Assembly: GCA_022819985.1 (NCBI GenBank)
Contig: JAJEGH010000003.1
Span: forward strand, 1-64,000
Reading direction: 5' to 3'
DNA from: Alphaproteobacteria bacterium
Lineage (GTDB): Bacteria; Pseudomonadota; Alphaproteobacteria; Bin65
DNA: 64,000 nt
Shown: in pieces, positions 51,285-60,144 of the stretch
Layout of the letters: every line of letters starts with the position of its first letter
Position numbering within the stretch: the stretch's first letter is position 1
Program-made: the position numbers and the translations under genes
The notes under the pieces: model-generated
Database searches by the model: none
The model's input: the letters and a program-made list of their open reading frames with translations, nothing else
What the model was told of the DNA's origin: nothing

Positions 51285-52307
51285 TCAGCCGGCTCCGGCG
51301 GCGTCCCCGAACAGCCGGCGCACCAGCCGTATCGCCATTTTCGTCGCGACGCGGCGGCGGTAGTGGCCGGGGGTGAAAGTGGTCTTCATCGACATGAGCT
51401 GGTCCTTGCACAGATCGTCGATGCCCTGGACCACCGCGTCGTCCAGCACGCCGCCGGCGAGGTCCGCGGCGCCTTCGAGGAAGACCGGGCGCGGGTTCGT
51501 GCCGGTGACCGCGATGCGCAGGTCGGCGAGCGTGTCGCCGTCGCGCGCGACCGCCGCGGCGCAGCCGGCCACCGGGTATTCGATCGAGCGGCGGATGCGG
51601 ACCTTGTCGTAGCCCGAGACGAGGTTGCCCGGCGCGGCGGCGCGGATGCGCAGTACGAACTCGCCGGGCCGGATCGCCATATAGTCGATGCCGTCGCCGG
51701 TCGAGCCGTCCTGGCGCGAATGGCCGATGAAGAAGTCGCGCATGGCGACGGTGCGTGCGCCGTCCGGGCCGAGCAGGTCGATCTCGCCGTCGAACAGCAG
51801 CATCGCCGGGGCGAGATCGCCGGAATAGGTCGCGAAGCATACGCCCTTCGATTTCGGCGCGACGTGGCACATGTCGCCCAGTTCGGTCTTCAGGCAATGG
51901 TCGTTGGCCTCGCGCCACCATTCGGACTGGTTGTAGTAGATGCAGCGCGTATCGAGGCAGATATTGCCGCCGACCGTGCCCATGTTGCGCTGGGTCGGCC
52001 CGGCGATCGAGCCGGCGGCCCGGGCGACCGCCGGATAGAGCCGGCGGATCTCCGGATGCTCCGCGACCTCGTACAGCCGCACCGACGCGCCGACGGCGAG
52101 GCCGTTGTCGCTGATGTCTATCGTCTTCAGGTCCGTCAGGCCGTTGGTGTCGATCAGGACCGGCGGCGTCTCGATCCGCCGGCGGATGTTGACCAGGATG
52201 TCGGTGCCGCCGCCGATCATGCGGCTGTCCGGATGGGCCTGCCGGGCGGCCAGCGCCTCCTCGACGGTCGCCGGGCGGATGACGTCGAAACCGTGCAATG
52301 CGTCCAT
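51285..52307 (-). CDS. hcrB: 4-Hydroxybenzoyl-CoA reductase-type FAD subunit with extra Fe-S loop
   Basis: A 340-residue FAD-binding subunit of the xanthine-oxidase family. FAD motifs are MIGGGTDILVNIR and TVGGNICLDTR. A roughly 40-residue loop inserted after the second motif carries Cys122, Cys138, Cys147 and Cys157 (CIYYNQSEWW to GVCFATY). This loop binds a [4Fe-4S] cluster in 4-hydroxybenzoyl-CoA reductase and is absent from CO dehydrogenase and most other relatives. It supports reductive dehydroxylation of a phenolic CoA ester. ATG shares one base with the hcrA stop (TGATG). Confidence 0.82.
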   Translation of the reverse strand: MDALHGFDVIRPATVEEALAARQAHPDSRMIGGGTDILVNIRRRIETPPVLIDTNGLTDLKTIDISDNGLAVGASVRLYEVAEHPEIRRLYPAVARAAGSIAGPTQRNMGTVGGNICLDTRCIYYNQSEWWREANDHCLKTELGDMCHVAPKSKGVCFATYSGDLAPAMLLFDGEIDLLGPDGARTVAMRDFFIGHSRQDGSTGDGIDYMAIRPGEFVLRIRAAAPGNLVSGYDKVRIRRSIEYPVAGCAAAVARDGDTLADLRIAVTGTNPRPVFLEGAADLAGGVLDDAVVQGIDDLCKDQLMSMKTTFTPGHYRRRVATKMAIRLVRRLFGDAAGAG

Positions 52308-54670
52308 CAGGCGGCCCTCTTTTTCGCGCCGAACCGGGCGGCCTTCTCCAGGGCGAGGAAGACCTTGTCCGGCGTGATCGGCGTATCGGGGAAGCGGAGG
52401 CCGGTGGCGTCGTGGATTGCGTTGGCGACCGCCGGGATGAAACCGCTGAGCGAGCCTTCGCCGGCCTCCTTGGCGCCGTAGGGGCCGTGGGGATCGTTCG
52501 ATTCGACGATATGGGTGTGGATCGGCGGCGAATCCTGGATCGTCGGGACCCGGTAGTCGAGCAGGTTGTTGGCAAGGTTCAGGCCGTTGTAGTAGCCGGT
52601 CTCCTCGCTCAGCGCCTGGCCCATGCCCATCCACACCGAGCCCTCGACCTGGCCCTCGACCGTCAGCCGGTTGAGCGCCTTGCCGCAATCGTGGGCGACC
52701 CAGACATCGTCCACCGTTACCTCGCCGGTGGTCTCGTCCACCGTCACCTCGACGGCCTGGGCGGCGTAGGAGAAGCCCATCGTGCCGCCGATCGCGGCGC
52801 CGCGGTATTTCTTGCCGCCCCAGCTCTCGGGGATCGTGTTGTAGATGCCCTTGGTGGTGATCGTGCCGGTGTCGCGCAGCGCCTCCATCACGACTTCCTG
52901 GAAGGGGATGCCGGTGTCCTGGCTGCCGGCGCGGTAGTATTCGCCCAGCACCTCGATATCCTCGGGGTTGGCCTCCAGCTTGCGCGCCGCCGCCTCGACG
53001 AGGATTTTCCGCAGGTTTACCGCCGCCTCCAGCGTCGCGTTGCCGACATAGAAGGTGACGCGCGAGGAATAAGAGCCGTTGTCCTTCGGCGTGACTTCGC
53101 TGTCCGCGGCGATGACCCGGATGCGGTCGATCGGCAGGCCGAGCACGTCGGCGGTGATCTGCGCGACCAGTGTGGACGAGCCCTGGCCGATCTCGGCCGC
53201 GCCGGTCAGCACCGTGATCGCGCCGTCCCAGTCCAGCTTCAGGTTGACGGTGGCGTGGGGTTCGCCGGTCCAGTTCACCGGCTTCGAGGCGCCGGAAATG
53301 TAATGGGAGCAGGCGAAGCCGATGCCCTTCTTCTTGCCCGGCCCGGGATCGGGCAGGCCCTTCTTCCGCTTTTCCTTCCAGCCGCTCGCCCGCTCGACCC
53401 AGTCGACGCATTCGGGCAGGCCGTAGGAATTGATCATCAGGTCGTTCTGGGTGAAGGCCGGCGCCTCGATATAGTTGCGGCGGCGGACCTCGATCGGGTC
53501 GAGGCTCAGTTCCTCGGCCATCTCGTCGAGCAGCGATTCGAACACGAAGCGGGTGTTGACCGTGCCGTGGCCGCGGAAGGCGCCGCAGGGCGGCGTGTTG
53601 GTCAGCACCCGCCGGCCGATATAGCGGACATTCTGCAAATCGTAGATCGCGTAGAGCAGCGAGCCGGCGTAGAGGATCGTGACGATGCCGTAGCTGGAAT
53701 GGGCGCCGCCGCGCTGGTCGTTCTCCAGCTCGACGCCGGCGATCCTGCCGTCCTTCGTCATGCCGATCTTGAGGCGCAGGTCGGTCTCCGGCCGGCCGCG
53801 ATGGGTGATGAAGGTCTCCTCGCGGGTGGTCAGCAGCCGCACCGCGCCGCCGATCTTGCGCGCGAGCAGGGCGGCGATCAGTTCCGGCTGCAACGTCTCC
53901 GTCCGACAGCCGAAGCCGCCGCCGACATGGGGCTTGACGACCCGGATGCGCCCCTGGTCCATGCCGGTCACCTTGGCCAGCATGAGATGGACGTAGTAGG
54001 GCACCTGGGTCGAGCACTGGCAGGTCAGCCGGTCGCGCAGCGGATCGTAGGTCACCAGCGCGCTGTGCATCTCCATCTGGGCCTGGCAGACCTCGGCGGC
54101 GTGGAATTTCCGCTCCATGACCAGGTCGGCGCCGGCGAAGGCGTCGTCGACGTCGCCGAGTTCGAAGAACACGTCGCGCTCCAGGTTGCCGGGCCGGTGC
54201 TCGTGCAGGTCGACCGCGCCTTCGGCGTAGGCGTCCTTGCATCGGTAGTAAGCCGGCAGTTCCTTCACCTTCATCCGGATCTTCTTGACCGCCGCCATGG
54301 CGGTGTGGATGTCGTCGGCGGCGACGGCGGCCACCGGCTCGCCCTTGTAGCGCACCCGGTCGCGGGCCAGCGGGTATTCGCCGCGCGCGATCGGCAGCAC
54401 GCCGAAAGTCTTGTCGCAGTCCGCCCCGGTGACGACGGCGCGCACGCCCGGCATGGCCTCGGCTTCCGAGGTATCGACCTCAAGGACTTCGGCATGGGCG
54501 TAGGGGCTGCGCAGGATCGCGGCTTCCAGCGCGTCGCCCTCGACGAAGTCGGCGGTGTATTTGGCGGCGCCGGAAACCTTCTCCGGCCCGTCGACCATCG
54601 GGACGTATTCGCCGATGGAGCGCACGGGTTCGGCAGCAACAGCATCGGCGGGTCTGACCTGTTCGTTCAT
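52307..54670 (-). CDS. hcrA: 4-Hydroxybenzoyl-CoA reductase-type molybdenum subunit
   Basis: A 787-residue molybdopterin subunit of the xanthine oxidase family. Cofactor-binding stretches [29 protein letters not shown] and [16 protein letters not shown] are intact, with a C-terminal [12 protein letters not shown] carrying the catalytic Glu. The length fits HcrA. ATG at 54670 lies 15 bases after the hcrC stop, behind GGGGAG. It forms the catalytic centre of HcrCAB; the exact CoA ester cannot be fixed from sequence. Confidence 0.82.
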   Translation of the reverse strand: MNEQVRPADAVAAEPVRSIGEYVPMVDGPEKVSGAAKYTADFVEGDALEAAILRSPYAHAEVLEVDTSEAEAMPGVRAVVTGADCDKTFGVLPIARGEYPLARDRVRYKGEPVAAVAADDIHTAMAAVKKIRMKVKELPAYYRCKDAYAEGAVDLHEHRPGNLERDVFFELGDVDDAFAGADLVMERKFHAAEVCQAQMEMHSALVTYDPLRDRLTCQCSTQVPYYVHLMLAKVTGMDQGRIRVVKPHVGGGFGCRTETLQPELIAALLARKIGGAVRLLTTREETFITHRGRPETDLRLKIGMTKDGRIAGVELENDQRGGAHSSYGIVTILYAGSLLYAIYDLQNVRYIGRRVLTNTPPCGAFRGHGTVNTRFVFESLLDEMAEELSLDPIEVRRRNYIEAPAFTQNDLMINSYGLPECVDWVERASGWKEKRKKGLPDPGPGKKKGIGFACSHYISGASKPVNWTGEPHATVNLKLDWDGAITVLTGAAEIGQGSSTLVAQITADVLGLPIDRIRVIAADSEVTPKDNGSYSSRVTFYVGNATLEAAVNLRKILVEAAARKLEANPEDIEVLGEYYRAGSQDTGIPFQEVVMEALRDTGTITTKGIYNTIPESWGGKKYRGAAIGGTMGFSYAAQAVEVTVDETTGEVTVDDVWVAHDCGKALNRLTVEGQVEGSVWMGMGQALSEETGYYNGLNLANNLLDYRVPTIQDSPPIHTHIVESNDPHGPYGAKEAGEGSLSGFIPAVANAIHDATGLRFPDTPITPDKVFLALEKAARFGAKKRAA

Positions 54671-54685
54671 CGCTCCGTCTCCCCG

Positions 54686-55213
54686 CTATGCTGCCCGGTT
54701 CGGAACGCTGTCCGGAAGGGGCGGGTAGGGCGCCGGTTCCTCGCCGCGCCGGCGCGCCGCGGCGTGGTGCACCGCATCCAGAATCTTGATGTAGCCGGTG
54801 CAGCGGCAGATGTTGCTGCCCAGCGCGTCGCGGATCTCGTCGTCGTCCGGCGCCGGGTTTCGGCGCAGCAGCGCCTCGGTCGCCATCACGAAACCCGGCG
54901 TGCAGGCGCCGCACTGGGCGCCCAGCTTCATGTGGAAGCCTTCCTGCACGTCCGACAGCCGGCCGTTTTTCGACAGGCCCTCGACCGTTTCGACCGATGT
55001 GCCGGCGACCTGGCCGACCAGCGTGAGGCAGGAAAGCTGCGCCCGGCCGTCGACCAGCACCGTGCACGCGCCGCATTCGCCGCCGTCGCAGCCGGTCTTG
55101 GTGCCGGTCAGGCCCAGCCCTTCGCGCAGATAGTCCAGCAGCAGCGTATTGTCCGGCACGACGCCGTCATGCGCCCGGCCGTTCAGGGTGAAACTGACGA
55201 TCCGTTTGGCCAT
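54686..55213 (-). CDS. hcrC: 4-Hydroxybenzoyl-CoA reductase-type [2Fe-2S] subunit
   Basis: A 175-residue iron-sulfur subunit with two [2Fe-2S] sites: the plant-type CDGGECGACTVLVDG and the helical-domain CGACTPGFVMAT plus CRCTGYIKI. First gene of hcrCAB. ATG at 55213; the start 11 codons earlier is less likely. The upstream region has paired ACAAATAAT repeats. Confidence 0.85.
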   Translation of the reverse strand: MAKRIVSFTLNGRAHDGVVPDNTLLLDYLREGLGLTGTKTGCDGGECGACTVLVDGRAQLSCLTLVGQVAGTSVETVEGLSKNGRLSDVQEGFHMKLGAQCGACTPGFVMATEALLRRNPAPDDDEIRDALGSNICRCTGYIKILDAVHHAAARRRGEEPAPYPPLPDSVPNRAA

Positions 55214-55247
55214 CGCTCCGGCTCCCGTCGCCGATTTGTGCTGCAAG

Positions 55248-55272
55248 ACAAATAATCAGTAACACAAATAAT
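55248..55272. promoter_or_regulatory. Paired ACAAATAAT repeats upstream of hcrCAB
   Basis: ACAAATAAT at 55248-55256 and 55264-55272, 16 bases apart in an AT-rich island, 35-60 bases before the hcrC start. Likely an operator for a MarR- or GntR-type regulator; none is encoded nearby. Confidence 0.42.
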
Positions 55273-55407
55273 TTGCAATCTCAATCATTTTTGCGCGCCG
55301 GGCCCGTTTCCGGCGAAGGGGCGCGGCGGGCCTGTGACGATATCGACATTGGGCCGGGACCGGCGCGCGGGATAAGCGGGTGCCGCCCATTCAAAGGAGT
55401 AACCCCC

Positions 55408-55779
55408 ATGTCCGACCACGGCGCCTTTTACTGGAACGAACTGCTCACCGGCGATGTCGAGGACTGCAAGGCGTTTTTCGCCGAAGTCTGCGGCTGGACC
55501 TATGACGACGTCCCCATGCCGGACTTCACCTACACGGTCGCCAGATCCGGCGACAAGATGGTCGGCGGGATTATGGACAAGGCGAAGACCGGCGCGCCGG
55601 ACATGCCGAACCACTGGATGGCCTACATCGCCGTGGACGATGTCGATGCCGCTGCCGCGAAGGTGGCCGGCGCCGGCGGCGCGGTCCTTCAGGACTGTTT
55701 CGACGTGCCGAACGTCGGCCGCATCGCCATCGTGCAGGACCCGGGCGGCGCGGTCATCGGCCTGATGACGCCGTCCTAG
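55408..55779 (+). CDS. VOC-family (glyoxalase-fold) protein
   Basis: A 123-residue single VOC module: FYWNELLTGDVEDCKAFFAEVCGW opening, the YIAVDDVDAAAAKVAGAGG second strand-helix unit and the closing IAIVQDPGGAVIGLM. It resembles half of a CFP30B-type protein and may dimerise. Metal ligands typical of lyases are not obvious, so function is unknown. ATG after AAAGGAG. It diverges from hcrC. Confidence 0.78.
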   Translation: MSDHGAFYWNELLTGDVEDCKAFFAEVCGWTYDDVPMPDFTYTVARSGDKMVGGIMDKAKTGAPDMPNHWMAYIAVDDVDAAAAKVAGAGGAVLQDCFDVPNVGRIAIVQDPGGAVIGLMTPS

Positions 55780-55912
55780 GCGGAGACGGACGCCCCGAAT
55801 GGCCGTCCGGGGCTTCGAACCGGGGCTCCTCCGACACGCCGCAAGCCTTGATCCGGCCCGCGTTTCGGGCTTTGCTGCGCTGCGCCGTTCCGCTACGAAA
55901 GGGCAGCCCGCC

Positions 55913-57061
55913 GTGTCCGCCGACCCTGCCGCCAAAGCCGACCGCTACATCGAGACCGCCCGCCGCTTCGCCGCCGGGACGATTGCGCCCCATGCCGCGG
56001 CCTGGGAGCGCGACCGCCGCGCGCCGCGCGAGGCGCTGGAGGCTGCCGCGGAAGCCGGGCTGATGGGCCTGCTGGTGCCCGAGGACCAGGGCGGGGCCGG
56101 CCTCGACCTGTTCGCGATGGCCCGCATTATGGAGGTTCTGGCCGCCGCCGATCTCGCCTTCGCCTTCAGCCTGGTCGTCCACAACAACCTGGCCGGCAAC
56201 ATCGCGCGCAACGGTGAGGCGCACCATCGCGAGGCCCATCTGCCGGACCTGATCGCCGGCCGGCGCATCGGCGCCTTCCTGCTGACCGAACCGCAGGGCG
56301 GCAGCGACGCCGCCAACGTGAAGACGACGGCGGTGAAAACGGAAAGCGGCTGGCGCCTCGACGGCGAGAAGGCCTGGGTGACCAGCGGCTCCCACGCCGA
56401 CCTGCTGAGCATCTATGCCCAGACCGATCCGGCGACCGGCCACCGGGGCGTCGCCTGTTTCCTGGCGCCGGCGGACGCGCCCGGCGTCGAGCGCCTGCCG
56501 GCCTACGCGATGCTCGGCGGCCACGCCCTGGGGGCGGCCGGCTTCCGCTTCGACGGGCTCGAACTCCCCGATGCGGCCCTCTTCATCCCGGTGGGGCGGG
56601 GCTTTTCGGTGGCGATGCAGGGCATCGACCTGGCGCGGGTCAACGTCGCCTACAGCGCCTGCGGCATGCTGCGCGCCGGCCTCGACGCCGCCATCGCCTT
56701 CGCGTCGCAGCGCGTCCTGTTCGGCACGCGCAACACGGAAAAGCAGGGCATCCAGTGGCTCCTGGCCGACGTGGCCAGCGAACTGGAAGCCGCCTCGGCG
56801 CTCGCCGCGAAGGCCGGCGAGGCGCTCGCCGCCGGCGACCCGGAGGGCAGGGTGCTCGCCGCCCATGCCAAGAAATACGCCACGCGGGTCGCCTTCGACC
56901 GGCTGAACGACTGCATGCAGGTCATGGGCGCCTGGGGCCTGACCCACGACCACCCGGTCGCCCGCCACTTGGCCGGCGCCAAGATCGCCCAGTATCTCGA
57001 CGGCGCCAACGAAATCCAGAATGTCGTGATTTCGCGCGCCCTGTTCGGCAGCGCCGCCTGA
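55913..57061 (+). CDS. Acyl-CoA dehydrogenase family protein
   Basis: A 382-residue FAD flavoprotein with the three acyl-CoA dehydrogenase domains: FLLTEPQGGSDAANVKT and EKAWVTSGSHADL in the middle, then RVLFGTRNTEKQGIQWLLAD and MGAWGLTHDHPVAR. At the C-terminal motif QYLDGANEIQ the position of the catalytic Glu in the medium-chain enzyme is Asp, so activity or substrate may differ. GTG at 55913 is the start that begins the conserved region; upstream frame back to 55799 looks non-coding. The CoA substrate is unknown. Confidence 0.82.
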   Translation: MSADPAAKADRYIETARRFAAGTIAPHAAAWERDRRAPREALEAAAEAGLMGLLVPEDQGGAGLDLFAMARIMEVLAAADLAFAFSLVVHNNLAGNIARNGEAHHREAHLPDLIAGRRIGAFLLTEPQGGSDAANVKTTAVKTESGWRLDGEKAWVTSGSHADLLSIYAQTDPATGHRGVACFLAPADAPGVERLPAYAMLGGHALGAAGFRFDGLELPDAALFIPVGRGFSVAMQGIDLARVNVAYSACGMLRAGLDAAIAFASQRVLFGTRNTEKQGIQWLLADVASELEAASALAAKAGEALAAGDPEGRVLAAHAKKYATRVAFDRLNDCMQVMGAWGLTHDHPVARHLAGAKIAQYLDGANEIQNVVISRALFGSAA

Positions 57062-57091
57062 CCGGCGCCCGGACGGTTTAAGGCGGACAGG

Positions 57092-57817
57092 TCAGGCGGC
57101 CGCCAACTCCGCCTTGTGCGCCGCCGCCATCCCGGCCAGGGAGGTGAACCGGAAATCGGTGCGCGGCGGTTCGGCCATCGCCACCGTCGCGCCGGCGCCT
57201 TCGCGGTCGTGGCGGCGGTGGATCCAGCAGTTGGCCAGGCCGAAATCGTTGGCCGGCCCGTGGTCGTGAAACAGGCTTTCGGCGGTGTGCAGGATATCCG
57301 CCTTGCCGATGCCGTGCCGGGCGAGCTGTTCGAGCATGTATTCGAAATTGCGCGGCGCCGGTTTGTAGGAGCCGATGTCGGCGGCGGTGTAGACCGCGTC
57401 GAACTCGACCTGCAATTTGCGATTGCTGTGGGCGAAGCTGGCGTTGTCGACGTTGGACAGCACGATCAGCCTGTAATGCTGCTTGAGATAGTGCAGCGAC
57501 GCGGCGCTGTCCTCGAAGGCCGGCCAGTCCTTCACCGACGCGCCGTAGGCGAGGCAATCCTCCCAGCGCGCGGGAACGCCCCATTCCTCGGCCAGCCGCT
57601 TGTACACGACGGCCAGAAGCTCCGGATAGGGCTTGGCCGGTGTCGTCCGCTGGGCCGTCGATTCGTGGTACGCATGGGCTTCGAGAATGTCGTCCCGGCC
57701 GAGCGCCCGGTCCGCCCGGTCGGTCAGCGGCTTCAGGCCCGCAACCATGCCGGACTCCCAGTCGATCAGGGTGCCGTAGCAATCGAAAGTGAGGGCTTTG
57801 AAATCGGAAAGGCGCAT
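57092..57817 (-). CDS. Haloacid dehalogenase, type II
   Basis: A 241-residue HAD-superfamily hydrolase. Motif I is LTFDCYGTLIDWE, the L-2-haloacid dehalogenase form (DxYGT). Motif II is VLSNVDNAS, the Lys motif SYKPAPRNFEYML, and an acidic motif near NDFGLANCW. It would hydrolyse 2-haloalkanoates, or a related small substrate. ATG at 57817; 12 codons earlier is another ATG without support. Converges on the acyl-CoA dehydrogenase gene. Confidence 0.82.
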   Translation of the reverse strand: MRLSDFKALTFDCYGTLIDWESGMVAGLKPLTDRADRALGRDDILEAHAYHESTAQRTTPAKPYPELLAVVYKRLAEEWGVPARWEDCLAYGASVKDWPAFEDSAASLHYLKQHYRLIVLSNVDNASFAHSNRKLQVEFDAVYTAADIGSYKPAPRNFEYMLEQLARHGIGKADILHTAESLFHDHGPANDFGLANCWIHRRHDREGAGATVAMAEPPRTDFRFTSLAGMAAAHKAELAAA

Positions 57818-57932
57818 GGGATCGACTCGTCGAAGGAGGGATGCAACGGCCATGTGCCGCGCGGCGGCCGGCGTTGCAAGCCCATTCCGGAGGCGTTAGA
57901 GAACCGGCGGGGCTTCCGTTGGGGTATCCGAT

Positions 57933-58796
57933 ATGTATGCGATCGCCGGTGCAACAGGACGGACCGGCGCCGCGGCGGCCGAAGCGCTGCTCGCCGGGGG
58001 CGAGCCGGTCCGGGTCGTCGTCCGGCGGCAGGAGGCTGCCGACGCATGGCGGGCGAGGGGCGCCGAAGCGGCAATCGCCGATTTCCTGGATGCAGAGGCC
58101 ATGACCGCGGCGCTGGCCGGCGCGGCGGGGGCCTATCTGATGACGCCGCCGCTGGCGACGGCGGCCGACCTGCTCGCCGAACGCATCCCGATCGAGGCCA
58201 ATATGATCGCGGCCGTCCGGGCCAATGTCGTGCCCCATGTCGTGCTGTTGTCCTCGATCGGGGCCCATCGCGGGTCCGGCGCCGGCCAGATTGTCGGCTT
58301 GCACCGCATGGAGCGGAAATTCGCCGAAGCGGGCATTGCCCATACCGCCCTGCGCGCCGCCTATTTTATCGAGAATTGGGCAGCCGTTCTGGCGCCCGCC
58401 CGGGCGAACGGCACGCTGCCGAGCTTCATCGCGCCGACCGGTCTGGCGGTCGAGCATGTCAGCACGGGCGATATCGGCCGCGCCGCCGCCCGCGCGCTGC
58501 TCGATCCGGTCGGCGGCCGCCGGATCGCCGCCGTGACCGGTCCGCGCCCCGTATCGCCGGACGATGTTGCCGCCGCCCTCGGCGCGGTCCTGGGGCAGCC
58601 GATCGCCGCCGCACCGCTGCCGCGCGCCAAGTGGGACGATATCTGGGACGGCCTGGGCTGGTCGGCGGACCGCAAGCGGCTTTACGGCGAGTTTTTCGAA
58701 GGTCTGAACGACGGCCGGGTCGCCTATGCCGGCGATGAGGAGATGTGGCGCGGAACCGAGGAAATCGGCACGGTCCTGGAAGGTCTGGCAGGGTGA
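57933..58796 (+). CDS. NmrA-like NAD(P)-binding protein
   Basis: A 287-residue atypical short-chain dehydrogenase-like protein. The nucleotide-binding motif is MYAIAGATGRTGAAAAEALL. There is no YxxxK catalytic pair, as in NmrA/TMR proteins, and VVLLSSIGAHRGSGAGQI and TALRAAYFIENW are typical. It may reduce a quinone or small carbonyl, or sense redox state. Its stop overlaps the oxygenase start (GTGA), so the two are co-translated. Confidence 0.78.
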   Translation: MYAIAGATGRTGAAAAEALLAGGEPVRVVVRRQEAADAWRARGAEAAIADFLDAEAMTAALAGAAGAYLMTPPLATAADLLAERIPIEANMIAAVRANVVPHVVLLSSIGAHRGSGAGQIVGLHRMERKFAEAGIAHTALRAAYFIENWAAVLAPARANGTLPSFIAPTGLAVEHVSTGDIGRAAARALLDPVGGRRIAAVTGPRPVSPDDVAAALGAVLGQPIAAAPLPRAKWDDIWDGLGWSADRKRLYGEFFEGLNDGRVAYAGDEEMWRGTEEIGTVLEGLAG

Positions 58797-59848
58797 ACGT
58801 CGTCTCGAGACAGGAAGCGGCATTCGGCCGGCCGGCGGTCGATCCGGCGGACTGGACCGGCGCGGACCTGACCGCGCGAACCGACTGGCGCCTCGGGGCG
58901 GGCGCCGCCGAAACGGCCCACCTGGTCGATATGGCCCGCGCCGCCGCCGCCCGGCTGAACGGCGATCCGAACCGGCTGCTTGCGGCGAACCGGTCGGACT
59001 TCGACCTCGGCCCCTTCGCCGATACGGTCGAAGCCATGCTCGGCCTGCTGCGCGACGGGCCGGGAATCGCGCTTTACCGCGGCTTGCCGATGGACGACCT
59101 GTCGCCGCTGGAGGCCATGGTCGTCTACTGGGCGACGGGCCTTCATATGGGCGCCGCCCAGTCCAACAATCCCGAAGGCGATATGATCGGCCATGTGCTG
59201 GACGCCGGGCGCGACTACGACCATCCGAAGCACCGCGGCTACCAGACCAGCGCGACGATGGACTATCACTGCGACCAGACCGACGTCGTCGGCCTGCTGT
59301 GTATCCGCACGCCGAAATCGGGCGGCCTGTCCAAGGTCGTCAGTTCGCTCCGGCTGTACAACGAAGTGCTGCAGCGGCGCCCGGATCTTCTCGACGTCCT
59401 GAGCGAGCCCTATTGCTGGACCAAGCATGGCGAGATGGAGGCCGGCGAGCGGCCGTACTACGAGAGCCCGGTGTTCAATTTCCTCGACGGGCGGTTGTGC
59501 ATCGCCTTCGGGCCGCAGCACATGATCAAGGGCCATGCCCTGCCGGACGCGCCGGACATGACGGCCCGGCAGCAGGAGGCCATCGACGTCATGTCGGACC
59601 TGGCCGAACAGCACCATGCCGCGATGCAGTTCGAGCGCGGCGACATCCAGTTCCTCAACAACTATACGGCGCTGCACACCAGGACGGCCTTCGAGGACTG
59701 GCCGGAGCCCGAGCGCAAACGCGTCCTGTGGCGCCTGTGGCTGCGCATCCCGGATTTCCGCATGCCGACGCCCTACTCGGCGCAATGGGCCTTCGGCGTC
59801 AGCCTGGAGCGGACCCGGCAGCAGATCCGGCTGGTCTACGGGGGGTAG
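58793..59848 (+). CDS. TauD/TfdA-type Fe(II)/2-oxoglutarate oxygenase
   Basis: A 351-residue non-haem iron oxygenase. The HxD motif is MDYHCDQTDVVGLL, the distal His is in NNYTALHTRTAF, and the 2-oxoglutarate Arg is near RKRVLWRLWLR. Members hydroxylate taurine, 2,4-D, gamma-butyrobetaine and similar acids. The C-terminal RLWLRIPDFRMPTPYSAQWAF is shared with a fungal/bacterial subgroup of unknown substrate. GTG start overlaps the NmrA-like stop. Confidence 0.82.
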   Translation: MNVVSRQEAAFGRPAVDPADWTGADLTARTDWRLGAGAAETAHLVDMARAAAARLNGDPNRLLAANRSDFDLGPFADTVEAMLGLLRDGPGIALYRGLPMDDLSPLEAMVVYWATGLHMGAAQSNNPEGDMIGHVLDAGRDYDHPKHRGYQTSATMDYHCDQTDVVGLLCIRTPKSGGLSKVVSSLRLYNEVLQRRPDLLDVLSEPYCWTKHGEMEAGERPYYESPVFNFLDGRLCIAFGPQHMIKGHALPDAPDMTARQQEAIDVMSDLAEQHHAAMQFERGDIQFLNNYTALHTRTAFEDWPEPERKRVLWRLWLRIPDFRMPTPYSAQWAFGVSLERTRQQIRLVYGG

Positions 59849-59896
59849 AGCGCGTCCGTTCTCGATGGAAGCGCCGACGCAGCGATGGCGCGTCCT

Positions 59897-60018
59897 TCGA
59901 TACGCCCCGGCCCCGGGGGGCCGGGGCTACTCAGGATGAGGAGGAGCGGTGTGTTGGGGCTTATTGAATCCCCAACAACCTCCTCATCCCGAGTAGGCGC
60001 GTCAGCGCCGTATCGAGG
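59897..60018. repeat. Intergenic long inverted repeat
   Basis: A dispersed-type repeat whose arms (TCGATACGCC...CTACTCAGGATGAGGAGG and CCTCCTCATCCCGAGTAG...CGTATCGA) can form one long imperfect hairpin. A GTTGGGG/CCCCAAC stem (59953-59976) sits at the tip. It lies in the 296-base gap between the oxygenase and a convergent hydrolase and may end transcription from both sides. Confidence 0.6.
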
Positions 60019-60062
60019 GGGCCGTATCGAGGGGGCCGTATCGAGGGGGCCGTATCGAGGGG
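60007..60062 (+). repeat. Four perfect 14-bp tandem repeats
   Basis: GCCGTATCGAGGGG repeated four times without a mismatch, extending the right arm of the hairpin element. Slippage at the repeat end is the likely origin. Suited to a strain-typing marker; no function implied. Confidence 0.8.
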
Positions 60063-60144
60063 CCGGGCAGGCGCGCCGGCAGCCCGCCCCGAGCCTGTCG
60101 AAGGGGCGCCAAACCGTAACGATTCTGTCCGGAACGGATACGCC

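Noticed and set aside
55799..55912. Longer N-terminus of the acyl-CoA dehydrogenase
   Set aside because: The stretch looks like intergenic repeat sequence and the family begins at the GTG at 55913.
60007..60062. Tandem repeats as a possible CRISPR array
   Set aside because: Units are 14 bp and contiguous, with no spacers and no cas genes.
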